Made by a program: the position numbers and the translations under genes. A stretch of DNA of 64,000 bases from Allorhizobium pseudoryzae. Lineage in GTDB: Bacteria; Pseudomonadota; Alphaproteobacteria; Rhizobiales; Rhizobiaceae. Location of the stretch: the NCBI RefSeq assembly GCF_011046245.1, contig NZ_CP049241.1:3240001-3304000 (forward strand), given 5' to 3'. Numbering within the stretch: the stretch's first letter is position 1; the number at the start of each line of letters is the position of its first letter. Below the pieces are notes generated by a model. That model saw only the letters and a program-made list of their open reading frames with translations, was not told where the DNA came from and did no database searches. Below, one piece after another: positions 52,917 to 62,800 of this stretch.

Positions 52917-52972
52917 ATTCTGCCCGCGTGTAAAGGGCAGAATGTGACAAAAAACAAACGCATGGGCGTCAA
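52917..52972 (-). promoter_or_regulatory. Candidate tRNA-Thr promoter with overlapping inverted repeat
   Basis: A -35 TTGACG (52972-52967) is followed at 17 nt by a poor -10 (TGTCAC, 52949-52944). Just downstream ATTCTGCCC (52917-52925) and GGGCAGAAT (52935-52943) form a perfect 9-bp inverted repeat over the expected start site. Confidence 0.35.
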
Positions 52973-53050
52973 GGACCGTTGCGGCCCGCTCAAGGCTTGT
53001 CGCGGCCTCGTTTTTTCCTGTACCAAGGCTTCGACGCGAAAGGGGCGCCG

Positions 53051-53824
53051 ATGTCTTTGAACAGCTTGAGACTTTCCTTCCTGGCCTCGTCCGCGCCGGA
53101 GGCGCAGTCTGCGCTTGACGAACTCTCGCGGCTTTACGGCCAGCACGAGATCGCTGACGCCGACGTGATCGTCGCGCTCGGCGGCGACGGGTTCATGCTG
53201 CAGACCCTGCACCAGACGATCAACAGCGAAAAACGCATCTATGGCATGAACTGCGGCTCCGTCGGCTTCCTGATGAACGACTACCGGGTCGACGACCTGC
53301 ACCGGCGGATCGAGGAGGCGGTGGAGAACGATTTTCATCCGCTCGAGATGCGCACCAACAATGCCGACGGCACCACGTCGATCGCGCTCGCCATCAACGA
53401 GGTCTATCTGTTCCGCCAGTCCTACCAGGCGGCCAAACTGCGGGTTACGATTGACGGCCACGTGCGTCTCGGCGAGCTGATCTGCGACGGCCTGATGATT
53501 GCAACGCCCGCCGGTTCGACCGCCTACAACCTCTCCGCCCACGGGCCGATCCTGCCGCTGGAGGCACCGCTTCTCGCCATGACACCCGTCAGCGCGTTTC
53601 GCCCGCGGCGCTGGCGCGGCGCGCTCCTCCCCAACAAGGTCTGCGTCGAGCTTGACATCCTCGAGCCCGACAAACGGCCGGTGAACGCGGTGGCCGACAA
53701 TACCGAGATCAAGAGCGTGCTTTCGGTGCGGATCGCCGAATCGACGGTGAAGACCGCGCGCATCCTCTCCGATCCCGATCACTCCTGGTCGGAGCGTATC
53801 CTGGCAGAGCAGTTTTCCTACTGA
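53051..53824 (+). CDS. nadK: NAD kinase
   Basis: A 257-residue enzyme phosphorylating NAD to NADP. It has the GGDG catalytic motif (residues 44-47), the conserved NE segment (AINEVYLFR) and the glycine-rich ATPAGSTAYNLSAHGP. Start at 53051 (MSLNSLRLSF) with AAAGGGG just upstream; the in-frame extension to 52979 is intergenic. It is shorter than enterobacterial NadK (292) because it lacks the N-terminal extension, as in other rhizobia. It is convergent with prfB; a large inverted repeat lies between them. Confidence 0.96.
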   Translation: MSLNSLRLSFLASSAPEAQSALDELSRLYGQHEIADADVIVALGGDGFMLQTLHQTINSEKRIYGMNCGSVGFLMNDYRVDDLHRRIEEAVENDFHPLEMRTNNADGTTSIALAINEVYLFRQSYQAAKLRVTIDGHVRLGELICDGLMIATPAGSTAYNLSAHGPILPLEAPLLAMTPVSAFRPRRWRGALLPNKVCVELDILEPDKRPVNAVADNTEIKSVLSVRIAESTVKTARILSDPDHSWSERILAEQFSY

Positions 53825-53833
53825 CACGCGCCC

Positions 53834-53879
53834 CGAATCGAAAACGGCGCGTCCGAAGACACGCCGTTTCGCCGATTCG
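53834..53879. terminator. Inverted repeat between convergent nadK and prfB
   Basis: Outer arms CGAATCG (53834-53840) and CGATTCG (53873-53879) and inner arms AAACGGCG (53842-53849) and CGCCGTTT (53862-53869) make a 15-bp interrupted stem. Only short T-runs follow on either strand. It probably ends both transcripts. Confidence 0.6.
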
Positions 53880-53897
53880 TATTGACTGGGAGGTGCC

Positions 53898-55029
53898 TCA
53901 GTCGATGTCCGAGACTTCGGCACCCGCGCCGCCATTGATACGGTGGGCAAGTGCCGCTTCCATGAACTCGTCCAAATCACCGTCAAGCACGTCACCGGGT
54001 GCCGTGCTTTCGACGCCCGTGCGCAGATCCTTCACCAGCTGATAGGGCTGCAGAACGTAGGAGCGGATCTGGTGTCCCCAGCCGATGTCCGTCTTGGAGG
54101 CGGCTTCGGCATTGGCGGCATCTTCCCGCTTCTTCAGTTCCTGCTCGTAGAGACGGGCCCGCAGCATGTCCCAGGCTTTCGCCCGGTTCTTGTGCTGGGA
54201 GCGCTCCTGCTGGCAGGCCACCACGATCCCGGTCGGCAAGTGCGTGATGCGCACGGCCGAATCGGTGGTGTTGACGTGCTGGCCACCGGCGCCGGACGAG
54301 CGGTAGGTGTCGATACGGCAATCGCTTTCGTTCACCTCGATCTGGATCGTGTCGTCGATCACCGGATAGACCCAGATGGACGAGAAGGATGTGTGGCGGC
54401 GCGCATTGCTGTCATAGGGCGAAATCCGCACCAGGCGATGCACGCCCGATTCGGTCTTCAGCCAGCCATAGGCATTGTGGCCCTTGACGAGGATCGTCGC
54501 GGATTTGATGCCGGCTTCGTCGCCGTCATGCACTTCCAGCACTTCGACCTTGAAACCGGAACGCTCGGCCCAGCGGCTGTACATGCGCAGAAGCATGTTC
54601 GCCCAGTCCTGAGATTCGGTGCCACCCGCGCCGGAATGCACTTCGACATAGGTGTCGTTGCCATCGGCCTCGCCGGACAGCATGGCTTCCACCTGGCGGC
54701 GGGAGGCCTCCGTCTTCAGCGCCTTCAGCGCCTCCTCGGCATCGCGCACGACGCTGTCGTCGCCTTCTTCCTCGCCGAGTTCGATGAGCTCGACATTGTC
54801 CTTCAGCTGCTGCTCGAGCGACTTCACGCCGCTGATCGCATCGTCCAGTTGCTGGCGCTCGCGCATCAGCTTCTGGGCTTCGGACGCATCATTCCAGAGG
54901 GTGGGATCCTCGGCCTTGTTGTTCAACCAGTCCAGTCGTCTTACCGCCTGGTCCCAGTCAAAGATGCCTCCTCAGCAGGCTTACGGCCTGCTTGATGTCG
55001 TCGATGATATTCAGGGTTTCATTGCGCAT
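53898..55029 (-). CDS. prfB: Peptide chain release factor 2 (programmed +1 frameshift)
   Basis: Release factor for UGA and UAA. The first 23 codons (55029-54961) end MRNETLN...RRHL at an in-frame TGA; a +1 shift at CTT-TGA-C (54963-54957) continues as [15 protein letters not shown] to 53898, giving 376 residues. AGGAGG (54972-54967) sits three bases before the slip codon, exactly as in E. coli, so RF2 controls its own synthesis. The GGQ catalytic motif is intact ([10 protein letters not shown]). The codon-recognition tripeptide reads SPY where E. coli has SPF. A start at 55029 gives a rather distant AAAGGA site (about 14 nt). Confidence 0.96.
54957..54972 (-). promoter_or_regulatory. RF2 programmed frameshift cassette
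   Basis: Minus strand AGGAGG-CAT-CTT-TGA-C: an internal Shine-Dalgarno-like hexamer, three-base spacer, slippery CUU, and UGA with a C after it, the weakest UGA context. When RF2 is scarce ribosomes pause and shift +1. Confidence 0.95.
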
Positions 55030-55092
55030 TGTGTCGTCTTTGTCCTTTCGGCCAGATGGGGGCGTGCATAGTGGCAGGGGCGCGCGATGTAA

Positions 55093-55124
55093 AGCCCGCG
55101 GGCGGGTTCACACCCCCACGGGCT
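55093..55124 (-). terminator. Possible terminator between the PBP gene and prfB
   Basis: Minus strand AGCCCG (55124-55119) pairs with CGGGCT (55098-55093) followed by TTTACA. The stem is short and the loop long, so it would be weak. Confidence 0.35.
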
Positions 55125-55143
55125 CCTCATTCGTGACGTCGTC

Positions 55144-57597
55144 TCAGAAGAGGCCGCCGGCGCCAGAGGTCACCGCCTGCTGCGCCTGCGGCGAGGATTT
55201 CAGGATCTCTTCGGGTGCCACCTGATCATCCATGCCGATCACCGAGAAGGTATCGGCCGGTCCGGTGCCGGGCTTGAATGCTTCGATGATCGTGTCCGGC
55301 TCGCCTTCCAGCGCGAACATGCCGGTCTTTCGGTTGACGGCGATGAACTGCATGCCTTCCGGCACCTGGAATTTGCTCGGCGGCGTCACCTTGGCGGCCT
55401 GCGCCAGGAAATCGCCGAAGATGGGCGCGGCAAGTCCGCCGCCCGTGCCGCCACGCCCCAGCGGAGCCGGCGTATCGAACCCGATATAAAGGCCGGCCAC
55501 CAGGTTGGGCGTGAAACCGACGAACCAGGCGTCCTTTTCATCATTGGTGGTGCCGGTCTTGCCGGCCACCGGACGGTCCTTGACCGGGATCTTGCCGGCA
55601 GCCGTTCCGCGGGTGACGACACCTTCCATCATTGAGGTGATCTGGTAGGCGGTCATCGGGTCGAGAACCTGCTCGCGATTATCCACCAGCGTCGGTTCGT
55701 CCTGATTGGCCCAACTGTTGAAGTTGCAGCCCTCGCAGGTGCGTTCCTCATGGCGGAAGATCGTCTTGCCGAACCGGTCCTGGATGCGGTCGACGAGCGT
55801 CGGCTTGATCTGCTTGCCGCCATTGGCGATCACCGCATAGGCCGAGACCATGCGCAGCACGGTCGTCTCACCGGAGCCGAGCGACATCGACAGGAGCGGC
55901 GCCATCTTGTCGTAGATGCCGAAGCGTTCGGCATATTCGGCGACAAGGTCCATGCCCATGTCGTTAGCAAGGCGAACCGTCATCTGGTTGCGCGACTTCT
56001 CGATGCCGGTGCGCAGCGTCGAGGGGCCGGCCGAATCGCCGCCATAGTTTTCCGGACGCCAGACCTGGCCGCCGGAGACGACCTCGATCGGCGCGTCGAG
56101 GATAACGGAGGCCGGCGTATAGCCGTTGTCGAGTGCTGCGGCGTAGACGAGCGGCTTGAAGGACGAGCCCGGCTGGCGCATGGCCTGCGTGGCGCGGTTG
56201 AACTCCGACTGCCCGTAGGAGAAACCGCCGACCATGGCCAGAACACGTCCGGTATGCGGGTCCATCACCACCATGCCGCCCTGCACCTTCGGCGGCTGGC
56301 GCAGCTGATAGGCATTCTCCTCACCCTCGAGCGGCTCGACATAGATCACGTCGCCGGGCACCACGACGCCTTCCGGCGTCTTGGAGGTCTTGCGCTCGCC
56401 CTTGGCATCCCGGAAAGCCCAGCGCATCTGATCGGCGGCGATGAAACCCCGCTTGCGCTCCTCTTCCAGCTTGCCGCCGACGCTCTGCGGCTGCAGGCCG
56501 ATATCGACGCGCGAGGCCGACACCGCCAGAACCACCGCGAGCTTCCATTCGGGCACGTCGCGGAAGGCCTGGATCTTCGACAGCGGTTCGCCCCAGTCAC
56601 CATCCATGGCGATCTTCTGGATCGGCCCATGGAAACCGCGACGCTGGTCGTAATCCTCAAGTCCCTTCTGCAGCGCTGCGCGCGCCATCACCTGCAGTTG
56701 CGGGTCGAGAGACGTGCGGACCGACAGGCCGCCTTCGTACAACGCCTTGTCGCCATACTTGTCGATGATCTGGCGGCGGACTTCTTCGGAGAAATAGTCC
56801 GATGCAAAAAGCGTCGAGCCAGAGCGGCGCGGCTCGACACCGAGCGGCTGCTTCTTGGCATCCTCGGCATCGCTGACGGTAATGTAGCCATTCTCCGCCA
56901 TGCGGTCGATCACCCAGTTACGGCGCTCGACAGCCGCCTTCTCGTGGCGGAAGGGATGGTAGTTGGCCGGCCCCTTCGGCAGGGCGGCCAGATAGGCGCT
57001 TTCGGCGATCGTCAGTTCGGTCACCGACTTGCCGAAATAGGTGAGCGCGGCGCCGGCGATGCCATAGGAATTCAGTCCGAAGAAGATCTCATTCAAATAG
57101 AGCTCGAGGATCTTGTCCTTGGAATAGGCCTGCTCGATGCGGAAGGACAGGATCGCTTCCTTGACCTTGCGGTCGATCGTCTGGTCGGAACTCAAAAGGA
57201 AGTTCTTCGCCACCTGCTGGGTGATGGTGGAGGCGCCTTCCGGACGACGGCCGGAGCCGATGTTCTGGACGTTGTTGACGACGGCGCGCGTCAGGCCCCA
57301 GAAATCAACGCCGGGGTGATTGTAGAAATTCTTGTCTTCCGCCGAGAGAAAGGCCGCCTTCACCCGGTCGGGGATCGCCTGGATCGGCAGGAAGAGACGC
57401 TTCTCGCGGGCATATTCGGCCATCAGCGCGCCGTTGCCGGCATGCACGCGCGTCGCAACCGGCGGCGCATAGGAGGCCAGCACCTCGTAATTGGGGAGAT
57501 CTCTGGATACGCCGCTCAGGTAGACGGCCACCACCGCCGCCACCACAAGAAAGCCAGCACAGGCCAGGCCAAACAGGTATCCAATCAATCTGATCAT
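55144..57597 (-). CDS. mrcA: Class A penicillin-binding protein 1A
   Basis: An 817-residue bifunctional peptidoglycan synthase. Transmembrane anchor about 4-28; glycosyltransferase-51 domain about 50-225 with E87 (SAEDKNFYNHPG) and EGASTITQQVAKN; an OB-like insert; transpeptidase domain from about 430 with the active-site SSFK at 478-481 and KTGTTND near 600. The C terminus ends AVTSGAGGLF. It has one upstream neighbour on the same strand, the amidase gene at 57966, 368 nt away, and the two act on the same polymer. All catalytic motifs are present. Confidence 0.96.
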   Translation of the reverse strand: MIRLIGYLFGLACAGFLVVAAVVAVYLSGVSRDLPNYEVLASYAPPVATRVHAGNGALMAEYAREKRLFLPIQAIPDRVKAAFLSAEDKNFYNHPGVDFWGLTRAVVNNVQNIGSGRRPEGASTITQQVAKNFLLSSDQTIDRKVKEAILSFRIEQAYSKDKILELYLNEIFFGLNSYGIAGAALTYFGKSVTELTIAESAYLAALPKGPANYHPFRHEKAAVERRNWVIDRMAENGYITVSDAEDAKKQPLGVEPRRSGSTLFASDYFSEEVRRQIIDKYGDKALYEGGLSVRTSLDPQLQVMARAALQKGLEDYDQRRGFHGPIQKIAMDGDWGEPLSKIQAFRDVPEWKLAVVLAVSASRVDIGLQPQSVGGKLEEERKRGFIAADQMRWAFRDAKGERKTSKTPEGVVVPGDVIYVEPLEGEENAYQLRQPPKVQGGMVVMDPHTGRVLAMVGGFSYGQSEFNRATQAMRQPGSSFKPLVYAAALDNGYTPASVILDAPIEVVSGGQVWRPENYGGDSAGPSTLRTGIEKSRNQMTVRLANDMGMDLVAEYAERFGIYDKMAPLLSMSLGSGETTVLRMVSAYAVIANGGKQIKPTLVDRIQDRFGKTIFRHEERTCEGCNFNSWANQDEPTLVDNREQVLDPMTAYQITSMMEGVVTRGTAAGKIPVKDRPVAGKTGTTNDEKDAWFVGFTPNLVAGLYIGFDTPAPLGRGGTGGGLAAPIFGDFLAQAAKVTPPSKFQVPEGMQFIAVNRKTGMFALEGEPDTIIEAFKPGTGPADTFSVIGMDDQVAPEEILKSSPQAQQAVTSGAGGLF

Positions 57598-57965
57598 TCG
57601 CTACTACCGCTTATTCTCTGCTGAAAGCCCAACAAGACAGAAGTCCCGCTGATGTTCCGCACTTCCGGATCGGTATTGTGAAGGCTTCGATCCGACGTCC
57701 ACTGGCCCATCCCACCGCGTCGTCTGCGGGGATGGCCGTTTGACCTCATCTCAAAGCACTTTCGCATGTTTTGTGGCCTTTTGCACGGACGCTTTCCGTT
57801 GCGCAACCCCGACGACAGTGCCGACAGAATCGGGCCAGCCACCCGTTCCCCCGGAGTAACCCCGCGAATGTGAGAAAAATAGGGCCCGGACGCGTCTATT
57901 CTCCGCGATCGGCACAGGATAGAGCCCATCACACAGCTTTTGACGATCAACCGATCTTGATCCGC
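57598..57965. other. 368-nt gap between the amidase and PBP1A genes
   Basis: No coding frame is convincing. Being between two minus-strand genes it should contain the mrcA promoter; GC-rich segments alternate with AT-rich ones but I cannot identify a -35/-10 pair or a terminator. Confidence 0.4.
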
Positions 57966-59210
57966 TCAGCCGCCGCCCGCCACCGTCTGCTCCCGGTACG
58001 TCATCACGGCATCTGTGAGACGTTCCGCCACCTTGTCGCGCCACGTCGGATCGAGCAGCTGCTTTTCGTCCTCCTCGTTGCTGAGGAAACCGAGTTCGAC
58101 CAGGATCGAGGGGATATCCGGCGCGCGCAGGACCTGGAAACCGGCGGACCGGTGCGGATTGTTGATGAGGCCGATCTGGCCCTCGAAGGAGGAGACGACC
58201 CGGTTCGCGAGCGAGATGGAAAAAGCCTGCGTTTCGCGTCGCGCCAGATCGAGCAGGATGTCGGCCACTTCCGGCGGGCCGCTTTCGATGGAAAAGCCGG
58301 CCAGTTCGTCGGAAAGGTTTTCGCGCGCCGCCAGCGCCGCCGCCATCCGGTCGGAGGCGGTATCGGACAGCGTGTAGACCGTCGCGCCGCGGATGTTCTT
58401 CTGGGACAACGTATCGGCGTGCAGGGAGATAAAGAGGTCCGCGCCGCCCTGGCGGGCCAGCGTCACGCGCTGGGAGAGCGACAGAAACGTGTCGTTGCGG
58501 CGGGTCAGGAAGGCTTTGACGCCAGGCTTGCCGTTCAGATGCTCCTCCAGCGTCTTGGCGAAGGCAAGCGTCAGGTCCTTCTCCACCGTTCCGGATTTCG
58601 CACCCGTCGCGCCGCTGTCGATGCCGCCATGCCCGGCATCAACGGCAATGGTGAAGACGCTGTCGTGCGCACCATCGACCATGGGGTCGCTTCCGAGACT
58701 GCCCGATGGCGCGGGATCGGGCTGCGTCCAGCGCTGCGTGCGCACCAGTTCCGCCACGACCTCGGGCGTCGTCATCTCGGCATCGAGGACGAGGCGGTAG
58801 CCATGGCCCTCGTTCTTCTGCACCTCGGCCAGAACCAGCTTGACCGACTTGTGGGGGGTAAAGACGATGCGGGCACTCCCCTCGCCCATCGCGCCGTAGC
58901 GGATATCCTTGAAAAGCCCGCGCGGGCTCAGATCCGTGGCCGGAAAGCCAAAGGCGGTCGATGGCAGTTCGACCACGATCCGTTCGGGCGAAGCCACGTA
59001 GTGCACGGAAAATTCAGGCCGTCCGTCAAAATCGATCACGATCCGGGTGCGGGCATCATCGCCGGCAATCCGCGCGGAAAAGGCAAGCAGCGCATCGGGT
59101 TCGGCCGTCTCGGTTGCCTGACCCGACACCGGAGCAAACAGGATCGGGACCAGCAGAGCGATCATGGCGACCGCCAGCCTGCGCATCCAACCACCTTGCC
59201 GCTCCGTCAT
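57966..59210 (-). CDS. amiC: AmiC-type N-acetylmuramoyl-L-alanine amidase
   Basis: A 414-residue periplasmic zinc amidase that splits septal peptidoglycan. A signal segment (about residues 10-32, VAMIALLVPILFAP) precedes an AMIN targeting domain (about 40-150) and the Amidase_3 domain (from about 185): DAGHGGIDSG and the later SLHAD supply zinc histidines, TVEKDL the glutamate, and ILVELGFLSNEEDE the catalytic glutamate. The start is taken at 59210 because GAGGGG lies 9 nt upstream; the ATG seven codons earlier (59231) has a site too close. No Tat motif is clear, unlike E. coli AmiC. Divergent from rne. Confidence 0.93.
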   Translation of the reverse strand: MTERQGGWMRRLAVAMIALLVPILFAPVSGQATETAEPDALLAFSARIAGDDARTRIVIDFDGRPEFSVHYVASPERIVVELPSTAFGFPATDLSPRGLFKDIRYGAMGEGSARIVFTPHKSVKLVLAEVQKNEGHGYRLVLDAEMTTPEVVAELVRTQRWTQPDPAPSGSLGSDPMVDGAHDSVFTIAVDAGHGGIDSGATGAKSGTVEKDLTLAFAKTLEEHLNGKPGVKAFLTRRNDTFLSLSQRVTLARQGGADLFISLHADTLSQKNIRGATVYTLSDTASDRMAAALAARENLSDELAGFSIESGPPEVADILLDLARRETQAFSISLANRVVSSFEGQIGLINNPHRSAGFQVLRAPDIPSILVELGFLSNEEDEKQLLDPTWRDKVAERLTDAVMTYREQTVAGGG

Positions 59211-59413
59211 CGTGTTCGTCCCCTCGTTCATCGTCCTGCCGACCGCGTCTTGCGCTCGCGCTCCTGTCGCAGCGGGCGGCGATTCTCTGTCTATAACAGG
59301 CCGTCAAAGGCCGACACAGCCGCTCTGCCCCGCGCCTTGCCCGCCGCAACGTCTGCGGGGCCGTCTTTAAGGCGCCGAATTTGATCCATAATAAGGCAGT
59401 CCAGGCTTTCCCC

Positions 59414-59442
59414 TTGCTATTGTGACAGATAAAACTTACAAG
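59414..59442 (+). promoter_or_regulatory. Candidate rne promoter
   Basis: TTGCTA (59414-59419), a 17-nt spacer and TACAAG (59437-59442). Both boxes deviate from consensus; spacing is right and it is the best plus-strand candidate upstream of rne. Confidence 0.3.
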
Positions 59443-59823
59443 GCTTTTGAGGGTTTAAGTGACGACGGGATAGTCTGTCGATAGGCTGCCAGCGTAACAG
59501 TTCTGGCGCCGCTGACCGAAGGCATCTGCCGTCATCACACTTATGCCCGAGAAACTATCCGAAACCGGCGGTGGCCGGCACAGTACCGGGTGGCTCGCCA
59601 CCCATGCTCGTTGGGAGCAAATTCATCGGACCCCTGCGGGTCTACTGTATCGTCTTTCTCGTATGGTCTTTGATGTTGCGGCACCAATTGCATAACCTGG
59701 ATGAGCGGATGGAGCCCAAGGCTTCGTTTAGCATTCAGTCCGCGCTGCCGCGAAACAACCCAGCGGGAACTTTCTTATCCGGCGCAACGGACGTGGAACA
59801 CGACCAGCCTGTCATGATGACGG

Positions 59824-59857
59824 GCTCCTCGGCGTATGCTCGTCCGCGCCGAGGAGC
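59824..59857 (+). promoter_or_regulatory. Hairpin masking the rne ribosome binding site
   Basis: GCTCCTCGGCG (59824-59834) is the perfect complement of CGCCGAGGAGC (59847-59857), a 12-nt loop between. The second arm contains the only Shine-Dalgarno sequence (GAGGAG, 59851-59856), 10 nt before the rne ATG, so ribosome access requires opening of this stem. Confidence 0.75.
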
Positions 59858-59866
59858 ACACATTCA

Positions 59867-62800
59867 ATGGCAGACAAAATGCTTATCGACGCGTCTCACA
59901 AAGAGGAGACACGCGTAGTCGTCGTTCGGGGCAACCGAATTGAAGAGTTCGATTTCGAATCACAACATAAAAAACAGATCCGCGGCAACATCTACCTGGC
60001 AAAAGTGACGCGCGTCGAACCGTCGCTTCAGGCAGCCTTCGTTGACTACGGCGGCAACCGCCACGGCTTCCTGGCCTTTGCCGAAATCCATCCCGATTAC
60101 TACCAGATCCCGCTCGCCGACCGTCAGGCTCTCCTGCAGGCGGAAATGGAAGACCAGCGCAAGCAGTCCGACAACGGCGATCACGACGTCGAACCGACCG
60201 TCGATCTGTCCAAGGCAGAACAGCCCGATCTCGGCATCGTCGCACAGGTCGAGGCGGCTCTCGGAACCGAGAGCAACGAAACACCTTCAGAACCTGCCGC
60301 TGAGGCCGAAGCGCCGACAGCCGAGCCCGCCGAAGCTGACGCCGTTGCCGCCGAGGCGGAGAAGCCGAAGGCAAAGCCGCGCCGCACCCGTTCCCGCAAG
60401 AAGGTCGCAGAGCCGGCAGCAGACGAAGCAACCACGGAGGCCGCCGCGGCAACGACGGCTGAAGCCACCGTCGATGCCGACGACAACAGCACGCCGGACA
60501 GCATGGCGGCGATGATCGAGACCGACGCCATCTCCGAAGATGTCCGTGGCCGCGGCCATGACGACGACGATGATGACGACGACGATCACGAGAAGGAAGA
60601 AATCGAATCGGTCGGCGCCGAAGATGCGATGGAAGAGGTTCCGGATCGCGTCTACCGCAAGCCGCGCAAGCAGTACCGCATCCAGGAAGTCATCAAGCGC
60701 CGGCAGATCCTGCTGGTGCAGGTGGCCAAGGAAGAGCGTGGTAACAAGGGCGCGGCACTGACCACCTACCTGTCGCTCGCCGGCCGTTATTCCGTCCTGA
60801 TGCCGAACACGGCGCGCGGCGGCGGCATTTCCCGCAAGATCACCCAGCCGACGGACCGCAAGCGCCTGAAGGAAATCGCCCGCGAGCTCGACGTGCCGCA
60901 GGGCATGGGCGTGATCCTGCGCACCGCCGGCGCCAACCGCACCCGCGTCGAGATCAAGCGCGACTTCGAATACCTGATGCGCCTGTGGGAGAACGTCCGC
61001 ACGCTGACGCTGAACTCGATTGCGCCCTGCCTCGTCTACGAGGAAGGTTCGTTGATCAAGCGCTCGATCCGCGACCTGTACAACAAGGACATTTCCGAAA
61101 TCGTCGTGGCCGGCGAAGACGGCTATCGTGAAGCCAAAGACTTCATGAAGATGCTGATGCCGAGCCATGCCAAGGTGGTTCAGCCCTACCGCGACATCCA
61201 TCCAATCTTCTCGCGCTCCGGCATTGAGGCGCAGCTCGACCGCATGCTGCAGCCGCAGGTGACGCTGAAGTCCGGCGGTTACCTGATCATCAACCAGACG
61301 GAAGCGCTGGTGGCGATCGACGTCAACTCCGGCCGTTCGACCCGCGAGCATTCGATCGAGGAAACCGCGCTCCAGACGAACCTGGAAGCCGCGGAAGAAG
61401 TGGCACGCCAGCTTCGCCTGCGCGATCTCGCCGGCCTCATCGTCATCGACTTCATCGACATGGAAGAAAAGCGCAACAACCGCGCTGTCGAGAAGAAGCT
61501 GAAGGACTGCCTGAAGAACGACCGCGCCCGCATCCAGGTCGGCCGCATCTCGCATTTCGGCCTTCTGGAAATGTCGCGCCAGCGCATCCGCGCCAGCGTT
61601 CTCGAATCGACCACCCAGGTCTGCTCGCATTGCGGCGGCACGGGCCATGTCCGGTCGCAGTCTTCCGTTGGCCTGCACGTCCTGCGCGGCGTCGAGGAAT
61701 ACCTGCTGAAGAACACCACGCACGATATCACCGTGCGCACCACGCCGGACACGGCGCTCTACCTCTTGAACCACAAGCGGGCGACGGTGGTGGATTACGA
61801 AAAGCGCTTCGGCGTTTCGATCTTCATCGAATCCGACGGCTCCCTCGGTTCGGCGCATTTTGCGATCGATCGTGGTGAAGCAGTCGCCAATCCGATCCGC
61901 ATCGAGACCCTGATGCAGTTCGCCGCCCTGCCGGAGGATGAGGACGACGATATCGTTGACCTCGTCGAGGACGAAGAGGACGAGATCGAAGCTGCACCGG
62001 CGGCCAGCGCCCCGCAGGAAAGCCGCAGCACCAGCGACGAAGAGAACGGAAATCGCAAGCGCAAGCGCCGCCGTCGTCGCCGCAACCGCAATCGCAACGG
62101 CGAAGCCTCCGGTCAGGCGAACGAGGACGGCAGCGATGACGCCTCGGACGACGACGAGGACGGTGATGTCGAGGGCGACGACGACAACGGTGTTGCAACC
62201 GCTGCCGGCGTTTCGGATCAGGACGGCGAGAGCGAAGAAAGCCAGCGCCGCAAGCGCCGCCGTCGTGGCAAGCGTGGCGGCCGCCGCAACCGTCAGGGCG
62301 AAGAAGGCTTCGCTGGCGACGGTGAAAACGGTGGCGAGGACGATGGCGATGACGCCGAGGTTTCCGACGAGGCCGTCGTATCCGACGCGCCGGAGCAGGC
62401 TGCAGTTGCCGCAACGGTCGAAGACGCCGTCGCCGCACCGGTTGAGCTGGACGAAACCGTCGCCGCTGAGGCAAAGCCGGTGAAACCGCGCCGCACACGC
62501 CGTGGCAAAGCTTCGGCCGCCCCGGATGAGGCCGCCGTCGAAGCGCCTGCCGCCGTAGCCGAACCGGTTGTGGAAGCTGCTCCGACTGCAACGGAAGAAC
62601 CGGTTGTCGAGCCGGCCCCCGCCGTGGCGGAAGAAGCGGTTGCCGAAGCGCCGGCTCCCGCCGCCGCGCCGGTGGAGACCGTGGCCGAAGAGGCTGGCGC
62701 CAGTGACGCTGGTGCCGCTGACGTTGGCGCCGCTGAGACGGCTGCCGAAGACGAGCGTCAGGTGCGCGCCAACCGCGCCTCGACCATCACCACCTCCGAA

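Larger units (their letters stand above)
59211..59866 (+). other. 656-nt amidase-rne intergenic region with the rne leader
   Basis: Besides the amidase promoter it contains a long structured stretch before rne: GGGTGG/CCACCC (59588-59603), GACCC/GGGTC (59629-59642) and the site-masking stem 59824-59857. A promoter candidate (TTGCTA, 17 nt, TACAAG) is at 59414-59442, which would give a leader of about 420 nt. No open frame is convincing. Long structured leaders that target rne mRNA to its own product are known in enterobacteria. Confidence 0.55.
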
